NCBI RefSeq assembly: GCF_002250505.1
Contig: NZ_NJGY01000003.1
Span: forward strand, 335,977 to 399,976
Length of the DNA: 64,000 nucleotides
Direction of reading: 5' to 3'
DNA from: Janthinobacterium sp. PC23-8
GTDB taxonomy: Bacteria; Pseudomonadota; Gammaproteobacteria; Burkholderiales; Burkholderiaceae_D
Both the position numbers and the translations under genes were made by a program. Of this stretch, positions 60,522-64,000 are shown piece after piece (position 1 is the stretch's first letter; each line of letters opens with the position of its first letter). The notes under the pieces were generated by a model. It was not told the DNA's origin. It searched no databases and saw only the letters and a program-made list of their open reading frames with translations.

Positions 60522-62324
60522 TCAAGACAGGTGGTGCACCTGCTGCTGCCCGTACACGGGCGTGTCCAGCCCCTCCATTCTCGCTTTCAGCTGCAGCGAC
60601 AGATACTGCGAGTAATGGCGCGACTGGTGCAGGTTGCCGCCATGGAACCACAGCGCTTGCTGCTGCGTCGGCTTCCACATATTGCGCTGTTCGCCTTCCC
60701 ACGGCCCCGGGTCCTTGGTGGTGTTTGACCCCAGCCCCCACACCTTGCCCACCTTGTTGGCCACTTCAAGCGAGATCAGGTCGGCCGCCCAGCCGTTCAT
60801 GGAGCCGTAGCCGGTGGCGTACACCACCAGGTCGGCCGGCAGTTCGGTGCCGTCCGTCAGCACCACCGAATGGGCTTTCAGCTCCGTCACGCCGACGCCG
60901 CTTTTCAGCTTGATCTTGCCTTCGGCCACCAGTTCCGAGGCACCGACGTCGATATAGTAGCCCGAGCCGCGCCGCAGGTATTTCATGAACAGGCCCGAAT
61001 CGTCGTCGCCAAAGTCGAGCATGAAGCCTTTTTCTTCGAGCCGCGCATAAAACCCGGCATCGCGCTCGCGGATGGCCTTGAACACGGGTTTTTGAAAATC
61101 CGCCAGCAACTTGTACGGAATCGAGGCGAACGTCAGGTCGGCCTTGGCCGTCGTCATGCCGGTCGCCAGCGCCCGCTCCGAATACAGGTCGCCCAGCGCC
61201 AGGTCCATCAGCGAATCGGATTTCACGATATGCGTCGACGAGCGCTGCACCATGGTCACGTCCACGCCGGCTTCCCATAGCGCCGCGCAGATATCGTGGG
61301 CCGAATTGTTGGCGCCGATCACCACCACTTTCTTGCCCACATACGCGTCCGGTCCGGGGTGTTGCGAGGAGTGCTGCTGCCCGCCCTGGAACACCTCCAT
61401 GCCCTTGAATTTGGGCATGTTGGCCTTGCCCGACATGCCGGTGGCCAGCACCAGCTGCTTCGGGCGCAAGGTGACGGCCTGGCCGTCGCGCAGCACCTTG
61501 ACGCTCCATTCGCCGGTAGCCTCATTGAAACTGGCCGACTCGCAGGTGGTCGAACCCCAGTAGTTCAGCTCCATCACCTTGGTGTACATTTCCAGCCAGT
61601 CGCCGACCTTGTCCTTGGGCGTGAAGACGGGCCAGTTGTCGGGAAACGGGATATACGGCATATGGTCGTACCAGACCGGGTCGTGCAGGCACAGCGACTT
61701 GTAGCGCTTGCGCCAGCTGTCGCCGGGCCGGGCATTCTTTTCGATGATAATCGTCGGTACGTTCAGCTGGCGCAGCCGCGCGCCGAGCGCGATGCCGCCC
61801 TGGCCGCCGCCGATGATCACGCAATAGGGCTGGCGCTCGTAGCCCAGTTCGGCCGCCTCGCGCTCGCGCTGTTCCAGCCAGCTGCTGCGATTGGTGTGTG
61901 CGCCGTGCTCGGCGCCCATGGGCCGCCGGCCTCCCTTGGCTTCTTCGTAGCCCTTCAGTTCGCTCATGGTGGTGAGCAGGGTCCAGATCTTGCCGTCGCG
62001 GATGCGGATAAAACCCACGCCGCGCGCCACGTTGGTCTCGACCGTGATCCAGCATTGCGTCACGCCTGCAGCTTCGCTGGCCTGTTCGCCGTCGGCGATG
62101 CGCATCGTCACCGGCTGCACGGCACCCAGCTGGCTGGCGAGCATGGCGGCGATCTGCGCGCGCCCTTCCAGGGTTTTCAGGTTCCAGGTAAACAGCACCA
62201 GGTCGCGCCAGTAGCCGTCGTCTTCGAACAGCTGTGCCGCGCCGTCAAAGTCATTGGCGCGCAAGGCGCCTTCGAGCTGCTCGAGCAGGGCAGCTACCGT
62301 GTGTTGATGGGGGGTGATCGTCAT
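60522..62324 (-). CDS. flavin-containing monooxygenase with NTF2-like N-terminal domain
   Basis: A 600-residue protein. Residues 1-130 form an NTF2-like domain (LEGALRANDFDGAAQLFEDDGYWRDL). Then comes the Rossmann FAD motif VIIGGGQGGIALGARLRQL near residue 170 and the NADP motif KVVVIGANNSAHDICAALWEAG near residue 330. ATGMSGKANMP and LVVYATGYGSMNG are typical of group B flavin monooxygenases (FMO/BVMO-like). It uses NADPH and O2 to oxygenate a soft nucleophile or ketone. The AcoR-like regulator just upstream on the same strand is a candidate controller. Substrate unknown. Confidence 0.9.
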   Translation of the reverse strand: MTITPHQHTVAALLEQLEGALRANDFDGAAQLFEDDGYWRDLVLFTWNLKTLEGRAQIAAMLASQLGAVQPVTMRIADGEQASEAAGVTQCWITVETNVARGVGFIRIRDGKIWTLLTTMSELKGYEEAKGGRRPMGAEHGAHTNRSSWLEQREREAAELGYERQPYCVIIGGGQGGIALGARLRQLNVPTIIIEKNARPGDSWRKRYKSLCLHDPVWYDHMPYIPFPDNWPVFTPKDKVGDWLEMYTKVMELNYWGSTTCESASFNEATGEWSVKVLRDGQAVTLRPKQLVLATGMSGKANMPKFKGMEVFQGGQQHSSQHPGPDAYVGKKVVVIGANNSAHDICAALWEAGVDVTMVQRSSTHIVKSDSLMDLALGDLYSERALATGMTTAKADLTFASIPYKLLADFQKPVFKAIRERDAGFYARLEEKGFMLDFGDDDSGLFMKYLRRGSGYYIDVGASELVAEGKIKLKSGVGVTELKAHSVVLTDGTELPADLVVYATGYGSMNGWAADLISLEVANKVGKVWGLGSNTTKDPGPWEGEQRNMWKPTQQQALWFHGGNLHQSRHYSQYLSLQLKARMEGLDTPVYGQQQVHHLS

Positions 62325-62458
62325 CGTGTCTCCTCATGTCGTGATGATGGAATGCGGTGTTGCAGGTTCAACTGCGCCGCTGACGATGTTGTATCACGCG
62401 CGCTTTGGCAAGGCATTGCGCATTGCAGCACGACGCGCCGTGAGACAAAAGTCTCACG

Positions 62459-63589
62459 CTATTGTTTGTGCGGCGGCACGATCTGGAAGTGTTTCAGGCG
62501 CCGGTACAGGGTGGCGCGCGAGACGCCCAGCATGGCCGCCGCGATCAAGGGCCGCCATTTCGATTGCCTCATTGCCTGTTCGATGCGCGTGCGCTCGGCC
62601 AGTTCCTCGGGCGTGCAGGCGGGAGCTGGCGCTTGCGTGAGGCTTTTCAGGCGGCTGCGCAGGGATTTCACCGGCGCGCGCACCCGCGCATGCAGCCAGC
62701 TGCCGGCGCCGGCCAGGCGCAGCGACAGCAGGTTCTGGCCCGCGCGCGCATCGAACAATCGCTCGGCGCGCACTTCCAGCACCTCGTTGACTGGCCGGGG
62801 CAGGGCGTCAAGGCCACCGATCACCTGGCGCGCGCAGCGATTGGCCGCCACGATATCGCCGTGTTCATCGATGGCCAGCAGCATTTCCGGCTGCACTTCG
62901 ACGAAGTGGCGGTTGCGGTGCGCCAGCACGATGCAGCAATGGCTGTACGACTTGAGGAAAAAACCGTCCTCGATCACGGTGGCGCTTTGCCGCACCAGTT
63001 GCCTGACCAGCCGCTGGCTGTCGCGCGCGTCGGGCGAGGCCAGGGCGGACGCGTCAAGCACGCCGATCAACTCGCCGTGCGGCGCAAAGATCGGCGCCGC
63101 GCTGCAGGTCAGGCCGGTGAAGGCGGCGCGGAAATGGTCGCTCTTGTGCACGGTGATCGCCTCGTGGTCCAGCAGCACGGAGGCGACGCCGCAAGTGCCT
63201 TCCTCGTGTTCGGACCAGCACGAACCCGGGTACAGCCCGGCCTTCTTGAAATGCTTGCGCTGCGCCTGGTCGACGACGTAGTCGATGGTCACGCCATGCA
63301 CGTTGGCCAGGATCACGCAGTAGCCCGCTTCGCGCACCATGGCGTGCAGGCGCGGCAGGCACTGGCCGGTCGAGCGCAAAAACCCTTCTTCGGCCTGCTG
63401 GATCGCTCGCAGCTCGCCGCTGGTCAGGATGCGCGGGCCGGTGGTGCAGGCCGGGTCGAGCCGGTAGTCGTCGAGCGAGCGGCGGTGGGACGAAGCCAGC
63501 CGCGCGACATCCTCGCCGGGGTGGACGATGCGGCCGGCGATCAGGTTGCGTACCCGCTCGAGATGACTGGTCTGGCGCACATAGGGCAT
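62459..63589 (-). CDS. AcoR-like regulator: GAF and PAS-like domains plus Fis HTH, no AAA+ domain
   Basis: A 376-residue regulator, start after AAAAGGAGACCGTC. Residues 60-210 are a GAF-type sensor as in AcoR (LYPGSCWSEHEEGTCGVASVLLDHEAI, PIFAPHGELIGVLDASAL). A PAS-like segment follows (LLAIDEHGDIVAANRCARQVIG). A Fis-type helix-turn-helix closes the protein (SKWRPLIAAAMLGVSRATLYRRLKHF). AcoR-family activators normally have a sigma-54 AAA+ ATPase (about 230 residues, GAFTGA motif) between them; it is absent here. It thus probably works with sigma-70 RNA polymerase or as a repressor. Precedes the flavin monooxygenase gene it may control. Confidence 0.88.
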   Translation of the reverse strand: MPYVRQTSHLERVRNLIAGRIVHPGEDVARLASSHRRSLDDYRLDPACTTGPRILTSGELRAIQQAEEGFLRSTGQCLPRLHAMVREAGYCVILANVHGVTIDYVVDQAQRKHFKKAGLYPGSCWSEHEEGTCGVASVLLDHEAITVHKSDHFRAAFTGLTCSAAPIFAPHGELIGVLDASALASPDARDSQRLVRQLVRQSATVIEDGFFLKSYSHCCIVLAHRNRHFVEVQPEMLLAIDEHGDIVAANRCARQVIGGLDALPRPVNEVLEVRAERLFDARAGQNLLSLRLAGAGSWLHARVRAPVKSLRSRLKSLTQAPAPACTPEELAERTRIEQAMRQSKWRPLIAAAMLGVSRATLYRRLKHFQIVPPHKQ

Positions 63590-63788
63590 GACGGTCTCCT
63601 TTTCCTGTGCCTGCGGTTGTAGCACGAAGCGGCGCGCGGCGCATCCTGCGGTGCAGCATGGGATTTCAAGATGCCGGTCAAGGGTGCGCTGCTTCTGAGC
63701 ACTATTGCAATACCATATTCTTTTCGTTATTGACTCTTGTCGTTACTAACTGTTATCAAGAAGCACGCTTCAGAAAGACCATCAACAC

Positions 63789-64000
63789 ATGAATGCCGAC
63801 CATCGCGACGACCACGCCGCACCGCCGCCACCACGGCTGAGTTTGGGAAAACGCCTGCTGTGGCCCTTCGTGCAACTGGGCCATGCCTTCAAGCTGACGG
63901 GCACGCATTTACTGCACCATATTATCGGCGCGGCCCTGATCGCCTCGCTGATGCTGGCGCTGGAGGGCTTTCATGTGCTCGAGTGGCTCGACGCGGCCAT
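63789..64000 (+). CDS. membrane protein, 3' end outside window
   Basis: An ATG at 63789 opens a frame continuing to the end of the window: 70 codons with a His/Pro-rich start (DDHAAPPPPRLSLGKRLL) and a hydrophobic segment (HIIGAALIASLMLALEGF), ending LEWLDAA. It could be an N-terminal membrane anchor of a sensor of the CHASE2 or similar type, but the visible part is too short to name. The start lacks a strong ribosome-binding site. Confidence 0.5.
   Translation, partial: MNADHRDDHAAPPPPRLSLGKRLLWPFVQLGHAFKLTGTHLLHHIIGAALIASLMLALEGFHVLEWLDAA

Noticed and set aside
62345..62458. Possible sigma-54 promoter (TGGCAAGGCATTGC) near the AcoR-like regulator
   Set aside because: GG-to-GC spacing is nine instead of ten and the orientation is away from the monooxygenase; the regulator also lacks the AAA+ domain.

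Overview
The window is GC-rich, densely packed chromosomal DNA. Its gene content suggests a beta-proteobacterium of the Oxalobacteraceae type (Janthinobacterium, Duganella or Massilia-like): an H-NS-family protein with the short C-terminal core, a phasin, an EpsC-type serine acetyltransferase, ssuEADCB, an ArgP/ArgO pair and several LysR and MocR regulators. This placement is inferred from gene content and style. No rRNA, tRNA or CRISPR array was recognised.

Layout. 1-1816: two ABC-2 permeases, the first cut by the window edge. 1867-3094: a glutathione S-transferase and a ParD-like/RelE-like toxin-antitoxin pair with its own promoter. 3183-10521: the most unusual locus, six co-directional genes, mostly joined by 4-base start/stop overlaps. 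They encode a MoxR-type AAA+ ATPase, an unrecognised helical/beta protein, a protein joining an HExxH metallopeptidase-like part to a VWA domain, a small helical protein, a PaaK-like adenylate-forming enzyme and a NadR-like NMN adenylyltransferase/kinase. 10528-22169: metY, an MFS exporter with a divergent LysR regulator, a patatin-like protein, a chemoreceptor, a creatininase-like/beta-propeller pair, a phasin and a lipoprotein hydrolase. 22257-24742: argP, a 233-bp MITE-like element, argO and trxC.

24841-28933: an amine-catabolism operon (flavin amine oxidase, NTF2-like protein, APC permease, TetR regulator) behind a strong promoter that overlaps a palindromic operator. 29237-33474: a DUF4303-like protein, a MocR regulator divergent from an AhpD-like gene, and a Bcr/CflA exporter. 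33509-38648: a PAS histidine kinase, a response regulator and a REC-GGDEF-EAL protein, bracketed by a second copy of the MITE and an intact IS630-family element whose ends resemble those of the MITE. 38683-43959: serine acetyltransferase, a META lipoprotein, an H-NS-like protein and three poorly known genes.

44165-58299 is a sulfur-acquisition region. A six-gene minus-strand operon (SfnB-like oxidoreductase, MetQ-like binding protein, FMN monooxygenase, sulfonate-type ABC transporter) is divergent from ssuEADCB; after a HAD hydrolase come metQ, metI and metN. The serine acetyltransferase upstream region, the divergent sulfur region and the metN upstream region share a GATATGC + A/T-tract motif. 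58484-64000: a Fur-box-linked heme oxygenase with a DUF454 protein, a YceI protein, a flavin monooxygenase with an NTF2-like N-terminus, an AcoR-like regulator lacking its AAA+ domain, and the start of a membrane protein.

Limits: functions are read from motifs and remembered family sequences without database searches. Starts were chosen from Shine-Dalgarno-like sequences, overlaps and signal peptides.
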